A stretch of 64,000 nucleotides of DNA, taken from positions 1 through 64,000 of the forward strand of contig NZ_BAXR01000004.1 of NCBI RefSeq assembly GCF_001310635.1, given 5' to 3'. The stretch's first letter is position 1. Each line of letters begins with the position of its first letter. Both the position numbers and the translations under genes were made by a program. Positions 17,867-29,677 of this stretch are shown here, piece by piece. The stretch comes from Bacillus sp. JCM 19034. GTDB taxonomy: Bacteria > Bacillota > Bacilli > Bacillales > Bacillaceae_D. Under the pieces are notes generated by a model. That model was given only the letters and a program-made list of their open reading frames with translations. It did no database searches and had not been told where the DNA came from.

Positions 17867-18866
17867 CGTACATTCTCCCCTCTAACAATCTAGCATCTAT
17901 ACTTGCCCTTAATTGTTCTAGATTCTGATTATTTTTTCGATATAATCGCTCAGCTTCCATTATATCAGTTTCTTGAAAAACAATAGAATCTCCTGGCTTT
18001 AACTGTGCCAGTTTGGAACGATCAACGGCAATCACTTGTCCAATAATCGGATACCCACCAACAGTTTGGCTATCAGCCATTAAAATAATTGGTAGACCAC
18101 CACCAGGTACTTGTATCGTCCCAAATGAAACAGGCTCAGAAAGAAGCTGTTCCGTTTTCCTAAGTGCCAATTTTTCCCCGTTAAGTCGATAACCCATACG
18201 ATCAGACTCTAATGCTACTTTGTATGTGCTATTCAAAAACGTTCGTTGACTATCTTCAGAAAAGAGGTCATAGTGCCTACCACGTACAATGCGAATTATT
18301 GGTGTATTCGATTTCAACATAGACACCCCTAACCCCCACAGCAACCATTTTCCTCCCATTTTGGTTATCAGTTCACTTAAACGTAGCGAACGCTCTTGGT
18401 AGCTTTTAACCGTTAATTTGTCACCAGCTTGCAGCACCCGACCTTTATAGCCACCAATTTCAGCTCGTAAATACGTACTATAGCTATTCATTATTTTCTT
18501 CATTTCTAACCCACCTGCAAAAGCGAGATAAGAGCGACAGCCACTTTTTACTTTTCCAAAGGAGAGAATATCTCCCTTTACAGCTAATACAGGTCGATGA
18601 ATTGGAATTTCTCCCCCATTTATAAGAGGCGAAAGATTACCTCCAGTTATGGCAAACAGTACATCCTCATGGAATCGAATCACTGGACCTATTAACGTTA
18701 TTTCTAGAGCTGCCTCTGTTGGATCATTACCTACTAATAAATTCGCTACTTGTAATGCATCTGTATCCATCGCTCCACTTACACTAACACCCACTTTTTG
18801 AAACCCGTACCTACCATTATCTTGGACCGTTGTTAGTAGGCCCGCCTTTACAATTTCAATGGTCAT
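17853..18866 (-). CDS. pxpC: 5-oxoprolinase subunit C (KipA, biotin-dependent carboxyltransferase family)
   Basis: 337 residues beginning MTIEIVKAGLLTTVQDNGR, with GVSVSGAMDTDALQVANLLVGN and the late GGGLPIILMADSQTVGGYP motif. Subunit of the 5-oxoprolinase complex; the B. subtilis homologue KipA was first described as antagonist of the KinA inhibitor KipI. Overlaps both neighbours by about ten bases. Confidence 0.93.
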   Translation of the reverse strand: MTIEIVKAGLLTTVQDNGRYGFQKVGVSVSGAMDTDALQVANLLVGNDPTEAALEITLIGPVIRFHEDVLFAITGGNLSPLINGGEIPIHRPVLAVKGDILSFGKVKSGCRSYLAFAGGLEMKKIMNSYSTYLRAEIGGYKGRVLQAGDKLTVKSYQERSLRLSELITKMGGKWLLWGLGVSMLKSNTPIIRIVRGRHYDLFSEDSQRTFLNSTYKVALESDRMGYRLNGEKLALRKTEQLLSEPVSFGTIQVPGGGLPIILMADSQTVGGYPIIGQVIAVDRSKLAQLKPGDSIVFQETDIMEAERLYRKNNQNLEQLRASIDARLLEGRMYGANS

Positions 18867-19573
18867 ATTTTACCTCCTTGTATGACCAAAATTGCCTTTT
18901 GGTAATCGGTTCAAACTGAATGCGATCTCCGATATTCAATAACGAGACATTTTCCTCTCCAGCATTAAATAATCTCATTGGCGTACGACCAATAATGTGC
19001 CATCCACCTGGTGACTCTATTGGGTAAATCCCCGTTTGGTTTCCGCCAATCGCCACTGAACTTGGCGTAATTTTCAATCGAGGACGATCATTTCGCGGTG
19101 TCATTAACTTTGGATCAAGCTCTCCTAAATAAGGGAATCCAGGAGTGAAACCAATCATATAAACGGTATATATTTTTTGGAGTGAAGAGCAATTACTTCT
19201 TCTACCGTTAAACGATGATACTTTGCAACCTTTTCTAAATCTGGACCAAAATCTCCACCGTATACAACAGGTATTCGAACAAGCCTTCCCTTACGATCTT
19301 CATTTAACACAACGCTAGCTAAGTATTCTTTTAACTCATCTATCATAAAATCAAGTGGGCATTTATTGATTTTTCCAGAAGAAGCGGGTTCAAATAGACC
19401 ATTACACACGCATAAGAGGGAACAACTTCTACTACCCATTGAAACCTTGCCTCTTCTAACACCTTCGTAATCAATTTTACTTTCTTATGTGTAGCAGCGT
19501 TTAGCTCCTTACTAATCCGAATCAAAAGTGCGGTTTCGCTAACCTTTTCAATATGAGAATATAACGCGTCCAT
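18856..19573 (-). CDS. pxpB: 5-oxoprolinase subunit B (KipI family; two frame breaks in this sequence)
   Basis: Three pieces in three frames make one PxpB of about 240 residues: MDALYSHIEKVSETALLIRI to the NPLLLEK segment, then DELKEYLASVV through VVYGGDFGPDLEKVA, then MIGFTPGFPYLGELDPKL to GGWHIIGRTPMRLF. One base is missing in a T run at 19370-19374 and one in a T run at 19173-19178. Start ATG at 19573 follows GGGGGAG. First gene of the pxp operon and homologue of the KinA inhibitor KipI. Confidence 0.86.
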
Positions 19574-19643
19574 TGTCTCCCCCCTTATAGAAGAGTACAC
19601 TAATTTCCGTATCTTTCCCCAATATCATTAATCATTCTGACTA

Positions 19644-20477
19644 TCAGTTCCGCTTCGATTCTGATTTTCCTTTTTCACTAAAATAACGTGACAACTCAAT
19701 GATCATCGCACCCATTCGCTCGAATTCAGGATAAACGATACGTTTTATACCTTCCTCTTCTAACGCTTCAGCAGTGACTTTTCCTACCGCAACGGCAACT
19801 ACCTTGTTGTTCAAAGCATCAATGAATGTGTCACTATCCTTTTGATTATTTATATATCGGAACAATGAGCGAACTTGAATAGCTGATGTGAAACAAATAG
19901 CATCAATTTCATCATTATTAATTTCTTGTAATAAAAGGCTAATCGTTTTTTCATCTGGTGGAACATGTTGATATGGAAGTAATTGATTCACCATAGCCCC
20001 TTTGTTCTGCAAATACGTAATTAACCTCGGGACGTTTTCACCATGAAGCTGGACAAGAACACGCTTATTATCGAACGATACGTCATTTAGCTTGTTCATC
20101 AAACCTGCTACCGTTCCATCATCATCCTTAACATCAGGTTCCAATCCTAACTTCGAAAGCACGCCAAATGTTTTATATCCTCGAGTTGCGAGTTTGGCTT
20201 GCTGTAATTGTGTCATAAATGTATCTTTTAAGGCGATCTCGTCTGCCATTTCTAATAATGCCTCTGTTCCAATACCAGTCGTAAAAATAGCCCAATCAAA
20301 CCCTTTTTCAATCGCTTCTAGCAATGCTGGCTTTCCTTCATCACTGGCTAGAAACACTGTACCCTGTAATGAACGGACGATCGGAGTACCTCCTTGTTTT
20401 TTAACAAGCAAACTCATTTCCTCTGTTTTACGTGATGCTGCTAATACTACCCTTTTTCCTGATAATCCTTTACCCAA
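19644..20477 (-). CDS. Uroporphyrinogen-III synthase-like protein (HemD family)
   Basis: 277 residues with a two-lobed HemD fold: GKRVVLAASRKTEEM at the start, AIFTTGIGTEALLE, VLVQLHGENVPRLITYL, and AICFTSAIQVRSLFRY with AVAVGKVTAEALEEEG near the end. Probable start is TTG at 20477 after GAGGGTGG. Between nirD and the pxp genes it most likely feeds siroheme synthesis for nitrite reductase rather than general haem synthesis (inference). nasF carries a second HemD-like domain. Confidence 0.75.
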   Translation of the reverse strand: MGKGLSGKRVVLAASRKTEEMSLLVKKQGGTPIVRSLQGTVFLASDEGKPALLEAIEKGFDWAIFTTGIGTEALLEMADEIALKDTFMTQLQQAKLATRGYKTFGVLSKLGLEPDVKDDDGTVAGLMNKLNDVSFDNKRVLVQLHGENVPRLITYLQNKGAMVNQLLPYQHVPPDEKTISLLLQEINNDEIDAICFTSAIQVRSLFRYINNQKDSDTFIDALNNKVVAVAVGKVTAEALEEEGIKRIVYPEFERMGAMIIELSRYFSEKGKSESKRN

Positions 20478-20545
20478 CGAAAACCACCCTCTCCGTACGC
20501 TTTTGTTGCTATTATAACCTAAGTCACATACTAGACATAACTATT

Positions 20546-20563
20546 TAATTAAACGTTTAATTA
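20546..20563. repeat. 18-bp perfect palindrome upstream of the HemD-like gene
   Basis: TAATTAAACGTTTAATTA is a perfect inverted repeat about 70 bases before the HemD-like start, probably in its promoter. A near TnrA-type site (TGTACAAGCTTTTCACA, 20592-20608, one consensus mismatch) lies further upstream. The binding protein is not known to me. Confidence 0.55.
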
Positions 20564-20658
20564 GAAAAAAATCCTCATATTAAAGGTGAACTGTACAAGC
20601 TTTTCACAAAAAAGTAACACGTCAAGGAAATATTACTAGGCTTTTTTGAGCAAAAAAT

Positions 20659-20684
20659 GCCCAAGAGGTTCCATCCTCTTGAGC
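20659..20684 (-). terminator. Terminator of the nitrite reductase operon
   Basis: GCTCAAGAGG...CCTCTTGGGC stem followed by ATTTTTTG on the minus strand, downstream of nirD. Confidence 0.75.
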
Positions 20685-20699
20685 ACAATTTTTTTTCTA

Positions 20700-21022
20700 T
20701 TATAAAATCAGATAAATAGCATCATCTGCAATTTCAACGTTATATCGTTTTACGCACCTTTATCTGGTGCTTGAACAAGGCCATCCTCCATATTTATTTT
20801 CCAATCGTGAAGCGGACAAAATACATATTCTCCACTGACAATCCCTTCAGATAATGGGCCTCCTTTATGCGGACAACGGTTTTGTATCGCATGAACATCA
20901 CCTTTATTTTGTATAAATAAGGCAATTTCCTCTTCTCCTACCTTGACACGTTTTCCTACACCTACTGAAAGATCCGAAACATAGGCAACCAAGACTTTTT
21001 TGTCATTCTTTGTTTGATTCAT
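20700..21022 (-). CDS. nirD: Nitrite reductase small subunit, Rieske type (frame broken at the 3' end)
   Basis: Rieske [2Fe-2S] protein with CPHKGGPL and CPLHDWKI as the two cluster-binding motifs. The frame stops early at PDKGA. One missing base near 20753 hides the last ~17 residues (VKRYNVEIADDAIYLIL), which restore the normal 106-107 residues. Partner of NirB (NasE in B. subtilis). Lies 16 bases after nirB. Confidence 0.87.
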
Positions 21023-21038
21023 TTAGATCGCTCCATTC

Positions 21039-23460
21039 CTAAACCGTTTCAACTTGACTCATTTTGAATTCTGCCTGCTTTTCTTCTTGATCGACAATTT
21101 CCTGCCAAGGATCTGATAATTGTGAAAGAGCTACTTCCATACGTTCGTTTAATGCCTGGCACCCTTCTTCATCTTCCAATATTACCTTCTTCATATGATC
21201 TAAGCCAACACGTTCTACAAAGTGCGATGTTCGCTCAAGGTAACGTGCATTCTCACGATAATACTGCATAAATGCACTAATAATACTGATGACCTCTTCT
21301 TTAGTCTTTACTTTACAGAATAGATCACCTGCACGAAGGTCAACTCCACCATTACCGGCAACATATAATTCCCATCCACCGTCAACACCAACAATGCCAA
21401 AGTCTTTAATTCCAGATTCAGCACAATTACGTGGGCAAGCCGATACAGCCATTTTTACTTTATGTGGTGTATTAATATATTCGAACTTCTTTTCTAGCTC
21501 CATACCTAATGAAATTGAATCTTGCGTCCCAAACCGACAGAACTGCGATCCGACACATGTCTTAACTGTACGTAACGCTTTAGCATATGCCGAGCCCGAT
21601 CTCATACCAAGATCTTTCCAAACTTTCGGCAAATGATCCTTTTCAATACCAACTAAATCGATCCGCTGACCACCTGTCACCTTTAACAAAGGAACTTGAT
21701 ATTTATCAGCAACATCGGCAATTTTGCGTAACTGATCCGAATTCGTGACACCACCGTACATTCTCGGTACTACAGTGAATGTTCCATTATTGTTAATGTT
21801 CGCATGTGCACGTTCATTAATAAAACGCGAAGTTGGATCATCTGCGTTTTTAATTGGATCAACCATTTTCAAGTAATAGTTAATCGCTGGACGACATTTT
21901 GAGCAACCTTCATCCGACTTCCAACCAAGTACATTCATCACCTCACGTGGGTGAGATAGACCTAACTCTCGAATTTGAGCAACGACATCCTCATGCGTAT
22001 GCTCTGTACAGCCGCACATCGGCTCCTTCACGTCAGCTAACTCTTCACCTGTCGTGAACGAAATTAAATCAGCAACTAACGGTTACATCCTCCACAAGAG
22101 CGCCCTGCATTTGTACACTGCTTTACCTCTTCAACTGTCGATAACCCCTGTTCTTTAATTGCTGAACAAATATCCCCTTTAGACACACCGTTACAGCCGC
22201 AGATTGTTTCACTGTCAGCCATTGCAACAACTGGGCTCTCAGCAGGTCCCCCACCATTTTCAGAAGGTAAGATCGCCACTTTACTCATACCGGAAATATC
22301 TCGGTTCGTTCGGATCATATCTAAAATTCTCGGTGAATCAGACGTGTCTCCAAATAATACAGCACCAATGACTTTGTTATCCTGAACTACAACTTTCTTG
22401 TATATTCCTTCAAATTCATCATGCACACGAATTGCTTTTGTTTTCTCACCATCTTGGAATGTTCCTGCCGAAAAAACGTTAACACCAGACACCTTTAACT
22501 GTGTATAAATAATTGAACCTTGATAACCTGGTTTTGTCTTGACCTCATTGTTACATAAGTGCTCAGCTAGTACTTTTCCTTGCTCATACAATGGTGCTAC
22601 TAAGCCGTATGCAATTCCTCTATGCTGTGCACATTCACCGACAGCATAGATATTTTTTTCACTTGTTTCCATATAATCATTAACGATAATAGCACGATCT
22701 GTTGTTAAGCCACTCTTTTGAGCAAGCTCAATGTTAGGCTTTATCCCAACTGCCATCACGACCAAGTCAGCTTGAATGCTCGTACCATCCTTAAACTTCA
22801 AACCCGTTACGCGATCTTTACCGAGAATTTTCTCCGTTTGTGCTTTTAACAAGAAATTCATCCCTTGACTTTCTAACTCTTCTTGCAGCATTATCCCAGC
22901 CTGATTATCCAATTGTCGTTCCATTAACGTATCAGAAATATGGATAACGTCGACTTCCATGTTTAAATTCAACAGACCGCGTGCAGCCTCTAAACCGAGA
23001 AGTCCCCCGCCAATGACAGCTGCCTTCTTATACTTTTTCGAAGTCTCAATCATTGTTTGACAGTCTTTAATATTTCTAAATGCGATAACGCCTTCCTTAT
23101 CAGCACCTGGCAGTGGAAGCATAAAAGGATTTGAACCCGTTGCAAAAATTAGCTTATCATAATGACATTCAATTCCCTTTTCGCTATAAACGACTTGCTT
23201 TTTACTATCAACCTTCACAATTGGATCGCCTGTGTGTAATGTCACGTTATTTTCCTTATACCAATCGTAATCATTTAATACAATATCGTTAACATCTGCA
23301 TCGCCCTGTAATACCGAAGAAAGCAAAATCCGATTATAGTTAGGATGTGGTTCTTCTCCAAAGACCGTCATATCATAGCGATTAGCATTTTTTTTATAAT
23401 CTCCTCTAACGTACGGATCCCTGCCATACCATTTCCGATCAATACGAGTTTCTCTCTCAC
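21039..23460 (-). CDS. nirB: Nitrite reductase [NAD(P)H] large subunit (two frame breaks in this sequence)
   Basis: NasD/NirB of about 810 residues reducing nitrite to ammonium. Order: FAD/NAD domain (LVLIGNGMAGIR, GGGLLGLEAARGL), two [2Fe-2S] BFD-like domains (ICGCNGVSKGDIC..CGGCNR; CGCTEHTHEDV..CSKC), ferredoxin-like half-domain, and siroheme-[4Fe-4S] domain with cysteine pairs CVGSQFC and CPRNC. The GTG start at 23460 after GGAG begins MREKLVLIGNG. The frame breaks at an eight-T run (23388-23395) and at 22078-22079, each a missing base. Operon with nasF upstream and nirD downstream. Confidence 0.88.
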
Positions 23461-23487
23461 AAAAAATCTCTCCTATCTTTAATTGAA

Positions 23488-24964
23488 TTAACTTTCGATA
23501 GCTACAGGAAGCGAGCTTATCGACATAATCTGAATCAATTCATCACTTCCAAGACTTTTTCTATACGTATAAATTGGCTTTATTCCTATTGATTGCAAAT
23601 ATGGCATTACGCTTTCTTCGCATATCACCTTAGTTTCTTTAATGAAGGACGTAACAGCCCCTACTGAATTCAGAAGATTCGAAAATCTCAGAGCGTTCGC
23701 CATGTTTGTTACTATAACGGTATTAATATGGCCATCATCTATCATTCTCTGAAACGTTTGGTATTCTCGTGCAGTAACAGCTTCATTAACTTGAACAAAC
23801 TGCTTATAATCTTTTAATGGGCCCACCGCAGCTAATTCAAGATCACTTCCTACAACTACTGGTGAACGTAATTCCTTTATATGATTTACCTTTACAGCCA
23901 TAAATCCGGCCGTTTTTAATACATTTAGTGTACAATTATCGAGGCAATAAAACGTTGCTTTCACTCGCCTTCTATCAATTTCCTGATCATACAACGATTG
24001 TAGAAAAGTCGTCGCTGTAGAGCCTGATAAAAAAAAGGAGTTCATCCTTTTCAGACAAATGAACGAGAGTTTGAATTTGTTCACTCGTCAATCCCTCTTT
24101 AACCGATAATTGTTTACTATATATATCTGCCCCTAGCCTTTTCCATTCCTTCAATGGAAGGTGATCGTCTTGTTCTTCTTGCGGAACAAGAACACTAGTA
24201 CCTGAAAGCGGTCGATTATCGTACCATTGTAGCTTCTCTCGTAAAGCAGCAACTTGACCAACGATAATAATAGCTGGATTTGCAATCTGCTTTTTCTCTA
24301 TTTCTTTCACAATTGAAGATAATGTCCCTTCAATCGTTTGCTGTCGACTATACGTTCCCCATTGAACAACGAGTACATTCGTATTAGCATTCATTCCGTG
24401 GGTTTTTAGCTGGTCTACAATTGTTTTAAGATGTTTTACACCCATATAAAAGACAATTGTATCAACACCTGTTGCAAGTGCACTCCAATTCACATGGGGT
24501 TTTCCATCACTTGCTTTACTATGACCAGATACAACAGCAAATGACCTTGAGTGCTCACGATGCGTAATGGTAGCTCCAGCATACGTTGATGCTGCAATTC
24601 CTGCTGTAATGCCTGGTATGATCTCAAACGTAATTCCATATTTGGCAAGAGCCTCTGCTTCTTCACCAACTCTTCCGAATACAGATGGATCACCACCTTT
24701 TAGTCGAACAACTGTCTTCCCTTTTCGTGCATGGATGAGCAATTCTTTATGAATATCTTCCTGCCTGAGGAGGTGTTGACAAGGCTGTTTTCCGCAATAA
24801 ACTAATTTGGCATCAGGTTTCGTTTCCATTAAGAGAATTGGATTAACTAACCGATCAAAAATAACAACATCTGCTTTTCTTAATGCACGTCTTCCTTTTA
24901 CCGTGAGTAAGTCAGGATCCCCCGGTCCCGCCCCAACAAAGTATACAATCCCTCGCTGTTGCAA
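23488..24964 (-). CDS. nasF: Uroporphyrinogen-III C-methyltransferase fused to a HemD-like domain (frame broken)
   Basis: An N-terminal SUMT/CobA domain (VYFVGAGPGDPDLLTVKG, VVRLKGGDPSVFGRVGEE, PGITAGIAASTYAG; about 1-245), then a uroporphyrinogen-III-synthase-like domain to about residue 491, the length of B. subtilis NasF. The frame shifts at an eight-A run (24029-24036). Seven bases would give a continuous DELLFLSGSTATTFLQSL, so this is probably an inserted base. It makes precorrin-2 for the siroheme of NirB. A TnrA-type box lies 62 bases before the start. Confidence 0.85.
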
Positions 24965-25025
24965 ATCTGTCTCCCCCTCTCTTAATACTAAGTGTAAAGC
25001 AATCTTTAACGATGATGTGAATTTA

Positions 25026-25042
25026 TGTAAGATATCCTCACA
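25026..25042 (-). promoter_or_regulatory. TnrA-type box upstream of nasF-nirB-nirD
   Basis: TGTAAGATATCCTCACA fits TGTNA-N7-TNACA exactly. A TACACT -10 lies so that the box centre is near -50 from the expected start, the usual position for TnrA activation. Confidence 0.7.
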
Positions 25043-25151
25043 TAAGAAAAAAGGAAAGTTTCGTTCTAGCTATGTCGCATGTCTCCTCCCATTCTTCTTT
25101 CAGTTCGTTCATACGAAAGATTGTGGAAAATCACTAATAAATAGTAGTGAT

Positions 25152-27290
25152 TTACTCTACTAACATGGAAATTTGAACAGGCGTTACTTTAAATCCTGGC
25201 ATGCGGCACGTCGGATCTAATTGACCGGAAATAAGATCATTAATATTTTGTGTGTCGCCCCAGTGAAATGGGACAAACACTGTATCTTCTCGAATATTCT
25301 TTGAGAACCGGCTACGAACAGAGACAGCTCCACGTTTTGACCTAACCTTCACAAGTCGACCTTCTTCTATTCCATATCGTTTGGCCGTATCTGGATGTAT
25401 TTGAATATGTGATTCAATATCCCTCGCAACTAATGCTGTGCTTTTACGTGTTTGCACCCCTGTTAAATAATGCGACACGACACGTCCTGTTGTTAAATAC
25501 AATGGAAATTCGTCTGTAACTAATTCTTTCGCCTGATGAGGAGTATTAGGTACAGCAATTAAATGGGCTTTGTTATCCTCATGATAAAATCTCTCAGCAA
25601 ATAACCTATCTGTTCCTGGATGGTCCGTTGATGGGCAAGGCCACAATAGGCCAGTTCCGTTTCTTAGTCGCTCATAGGTAATCCCGTAATAGTCGGCTAA
25701 TCCTCCACGGCTAGCCAAACGCAATTCGTTAAAAATCTCCTCAGGTGATGAAAAAGTAAAATATTCACCTTTTCCTAACATGTGTGCAATCTCACATAGT
25801 ATTTCCCAATCATGTTTCGTTTCACCTGGCTTTTCTTTAGAGGCTGGACGGAGCATAACTCGTCCTTCCAGGTTCGTAATGGTTCCCTCATCTTCAAGGT
25901 AAGAAGTAGTTGGTAATAGTAAATCAGCATAACGGCCCGATTCCGATATAAACATATCGACTGAAACGATAAATGTAAGTTTTTCTAACGCTTCTTTAAC
26001 ATAAGTAGCATTTGGGTTTGAAACAATTGGATTTGACCCCATAATAAACATCGCTTTAATGTCACCTACGTGTACCTTCTCCATCATCTCATACGCTGAT
26101 ACACCTTTTCCCGGTAAGTCTTTCTCCTCAACACCCCAAACATCGGCAATATGTTGACGATGTGCCTTGTTTACTATTGAACGATATCCTGGTAATTGAT
26201 CTGCTTTCTGACCATGCTCTCGTCCACCTTGTCCATTGGCTTGACCTGTGATTGCACCATATCCACAGCCTTCTTTCCCAATTTTCCCCGTTACTAATAA
26301 CATATTTAAGAAATTACGAACAGCCATACTTCCATCCGTTTGCTGTTCAACACCTCGTGCAGTGAAAATCATCCCTCTTTTGGCTTCCCCAAACGCAATA
26401 GCTACACGCTCTAGCTCTTCAACAGATACTCCTGTTAATTCTGAGATAAGATCGAGACTACAAGATTGTACATGCTTACGGACTTCCTCAAAGCCATTTG
26501 TACGTTCCAATAAAAATGTCTCGTCGATCAAATCTCGTTCTATCAAAATCTTTAATAGCCCATTTGCTAATGCTGCATCGGTTCCCGGCTTCAACTGAAG
26601 GTGCCAATCAGCGATTTTTACTGTTTCTGATTCACGCGGATCAATGACGATAATCGTCGTCCCATTTTCTTTTGCTCGTTCAAAATAAGGCATAATCGTT
26701 GGTTGGCATTCTGCTATATTCGTCCCTACTAGTAGAATACAGTCTGTTTGTTCAATTTCATATAAACGTCCTGTTAATCCACGGTCTATGCCGAATGCTT
26801 GGTTTGCAGCAGAAGCTGCTGCGGACATACAAAACCTTCCATTATAATCGATATATTTTGTTTTCAAGGCAACGCGGGCAAATTTCCCTAATAAGTAGGC
26901 TTCTTCGTTCGTTAAAGAGCCGCCTCCATATACCGATACAGCGTGATAGCCAAATTCCTTTTGTATACTTGTAAATTGCTCCTTTATAATAGATAGGGCA
27001 AAATCCCATGATACCGGAACAAACTGCCCGTCGACTTTAAAAAGCGGCTGTGTTATACGTTCTTTATTCACTGCATGTTGATAAGCGTTCATCCCTTTCA
27101 CACATAAACGCCCTTCAGATGTTGGATTTTGAAGTGCAATCGTTTTATAACGAGTTCGATCTGGCCCTTTTTGCTCAATCACTCGCATTTTACATTGCAT
27201 ACTACAGTAAGGACACTGCGAATCAAATGCACGTTCTGATTGTATTTCTTCTTGCTTTGGACGAGAATACTTTACTAATCGTTCTGCCAA
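25152..27290 (-). CDS. nasC: Assimilatory nitrate reductase catalytic subunit
   Basis: About 712 residues of the molybdopterin oxidoreductase family. An N-terminal [4Fe-4S] motif (CPYCSMQCKM, then GRLCVKG) is followed by the Mo-bis-MGD domains (GAITGQANGQGGREHGQKAD, LYLTTGRVVSHYLTGVQTR). It reduces nitrate to nitrite with electrons from NasB. The TTG at 27290 gives MAERLVKYSRPKQEE, which matches the B. subtilis NasC start and length. Longer starts would run into the end of nasB. Confidence 0.92.
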   Translation of the reverse strand: MAERLVKYSRPKQEEIQSERAFDSQCPYCSMQCKMRVIEQKGPDRTRYKTIALQNPTSEGRLCVKGMNAYQHAVNKERITQPLFKVDGQFVPVSWDFALSIIKEQFTSIQKEFGYHAVSVYGGGSLTNEEAYLLGKFARVALKTKYIDYNGRFCMSAAASAANQAFGIDRGLTGRLYEIEQTDCILLVGTNIAECQPTIMPYFERAKENGTTIIVIDPRESETVKIADWHLQLKPGTDAALANGLLKILIERDLIDETFLLERTNGFEEVRKHVQSCSLDLISELTGVSVEELERVAIAFGEAKRGMIFTARGVEQQTDGSMAVRNFLNMLLVTGKIGKEGCGYGAITGQANGQGGREHGQKADQLPGYRSIVNKAHRQHIADVWGVEEKDLPGKGVSAYEMMEKVHVGDIKAMFIMGSNPIVSNPNATYVKEALEKLTFIVSVDMFISESGRYADLLLPTTSYLEDEGTITNLEGRVMLRPASKEKPGETKHDWEILCEIAHMLGKGEYFTFSSPEEIFNELRLASRGGLADYYGITYERLRNGTGLLWPCPSTDHPGTDRLFAERFYHEDNKAHLIAVPNTPHQAKELVTDEFPLYLTTGRVVSHYLTGVQTRKSTALVARDIESHIQIHPDTAKRYGIEEGRLVKVRSKRGAVSVRSRFSKNIREDTVFVPFHWGDTQNINDLISGQLDPTCRMPGFKVTPVQISMLVE

Positions 27291-27306
27291 AAATCTCACA
27301 TCCTCT

Positions 27307-29612
27307 CTAATTAATTGCCTGATTTTCAATATTCATATACTGATGTAAGTCTACTTTAAGGGCGGCTATTAGCTGATCCCTTAGCTCCGTTGAAAAAATT
27401 ACTTCACGAATATGAATGATGCCTAACCGATTTAACCAACTATAAAGATCTTCTAAATATTTTGCTGTTTCACGATAGTATTGTAAAAAGGTAATCGTTA
27501 ATAAAGCAGCTTCTTCTTGCTCTACTACAGCAATTAATTGGTCACTAACATACATCTCCCAGCCTCGGCTCATCCTGATGAGCTTGAGCTCCTTTTCTTC
27601 ATTTACGCCTATATTGTAATTTGCTGTGACGTTGATAAACACATGTTGGGGAGCAAATATCGTATCAATCGCTTCATCTAACTCTGTGGCAATATGATTT
27701 ATATCCTCAACATACGCTTGTTGAATGGAGCCGCCAATAGATGTTCTTGCTTTATGAATCCAAAATTCTGATTTTGGCTTTCTTTCTATTTTTAACCGTT
27801 CCATGATCGGTCGTACATTTGACTTCTCCACATTTACTAGCATCAATCGCTGATCCTCTGTTAGAACAACCTTAGATTGATTGTATTCTTTCATTAAACC
27901 AAGTACATCTTGAAGATATGATTCCTTTAAGAGTGCCCCTTTCAAAGGCATTGTTATAGAATAACGACCATCACTTTGATGCTTAACTCCACCTAACTGT
28001 TCAATACTATAACTCCAACTCTCCTGTTTATAGATCATCCGTAAATAATAATGTAGTGCGTTTGAACAAGCATCACAGCCTTCACCCGACCATTTCAATT
28101 CGCTCCGTACTTTATCTACTGTGTTTAATTGTTTCGTGACGATTTCTTCTAGCACGTCATCCTCTGTTAAAGATGTACAAGAACAGAAAGGCTCTTCAAC
28201 AATTGCTTCATTAAAATGATCACTTTGAATATAAGCTAACAACTCAGCAACCATCGGTTACAGCCACCACATGAGCCAGTCGCTTTCGTACACGTTTTTA
28301 TTTCTTCAACAGTTGAACAACCCTTCTTCTGAACAGCCTCAATAATGTTCCCTTTGGAGACATTATTGCAATTACAAATAGCTTGTGACATAGCCATTTC
28401 CTTAAAATGATCTTCTTTTTTCTGACTATTTATTATTAATTCTTTTACCTTCTTTCGATTTTCACCTTTCTGAATCATTTTCATCAATGCTGATCCATCC
28501 TTTGTATCCCCATACAAAACAGCACCTACAACAACATCATCTTTGAAAACAACCTTTTTATATACCCTTTCGGACTCATCTAATAAAAGCAAATTATTAG
28601 TATCGTCACGATCATGAAACTGGCCTACTGAAAAAACGTCAACACCTGATATTTTCAACTGAGTTGATAAAACGGTCCCTTGATATCCTCTAGTTGGCTG
28701 ATTACACAAATGCTTTGCCAACACAACCCCCTGCTCATATAACGGCTTAACAAGACCATAAACAAACCCCCGGTGCTCTACACATTCACCAACCGCATAT
28801 ATATTCGGGTCATTCGTTTGCATGTAATCATTGACGATAATCGCTCGATTCATTTCTAACCCTGCATCCTGTGCAAGTGCGATATTTGGTCTTACCCCTA
28901 CCGCCATCACAACAAGATCAGTTCTAACAGAAGTGCCATCTTTAAACTCGATCCACTTTACGCGATTGCGACCAAGTAACCTGGCTGTTTGTTTTTCGAG
29001 CAAAAAATTCATCCCTTGTCGTTCCAATTCCTCTTGGAGCAATTTTGCCGCCTTTTTATCAAGCTGACGCTCCATTATATATGAACCTAAATGAATGACA
29101 TCAACTTCCATTCCCAGATGCAATAATCCTTTAGCTGCCTCCAAGCCTAATAATCCTCCGCCAATGACCGTCGCTTTTTTATAAGACTTAGCTGATGCAA
29201 CCATCTTTTCACAGTCCTCGATCGTTCGAAATGCCATAACCCCTTCTAAATCAACTCCAGGAAGTGGAATCATAAATGGGGTTGAACCCGTTGCAATGAT
29301 CATTTTATCGTATGGAATCTCTCGACCAGAGTCCGTCTCAACAACTCTTTTGAGGCGGTTGATTTTTATCACTGTTTCTCCGGTATATAAATGAATATTA
29401 TTTTCTCTATACCAGTTCATATCATTAATCATAATATCATTCATCTTCGTTCCACCTTGAAGAACAGATGAAAGCATTATGCGATTATAATTTCCATGTG
29501 GTTCCCTGCCGATTATCGTAATTTCAAAATCATTTGAATGCTTCAGTATTTCCTCCACACACCGCACGCCGGCCATTCCATTTCCAATAATGAGAAGCTT
29601 TTGATTTCCCAT
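27307..29612 (-). CDS. nasB: Nitrate reductase electron-transfer subunit (frame broken in this sequence)
   Basis: NirB-like flavoprotein of about 768 residues: FAD/NAD domain (LLIIGNGMAGVRCVEEIL, GGGLLGLEAAKGL), a [2Fe-2S] BFD-like domain (CNCNNVSKGNI..CGGCNR), a second one (CSCTSLTEDDV..CDAC), then a ferredoxin-like half-domain without the siroheme cysteines. It passes electrons from NAD(P)H to NasC. One base is missing near 28253, inside the CNR-LVAEL junction. ATG at 29612 has GGAGG six bases upstream. Probable duplication of the nirB front half. Confidence 0.88.
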
Positions 29613-29677
29613 CTCAAACCTCCAGCTATCCATGATGCACTTATTATCGCACGTACTATTCCCTCTGCCTGTAACTA

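Noticed and set aside
27307-28254. The nasB 3' part as a second, separate nitrite reductase gene
   Set aside because: It lacks the siroheme cysteine motifs and continues nasB directly once one base is restored near 28253.
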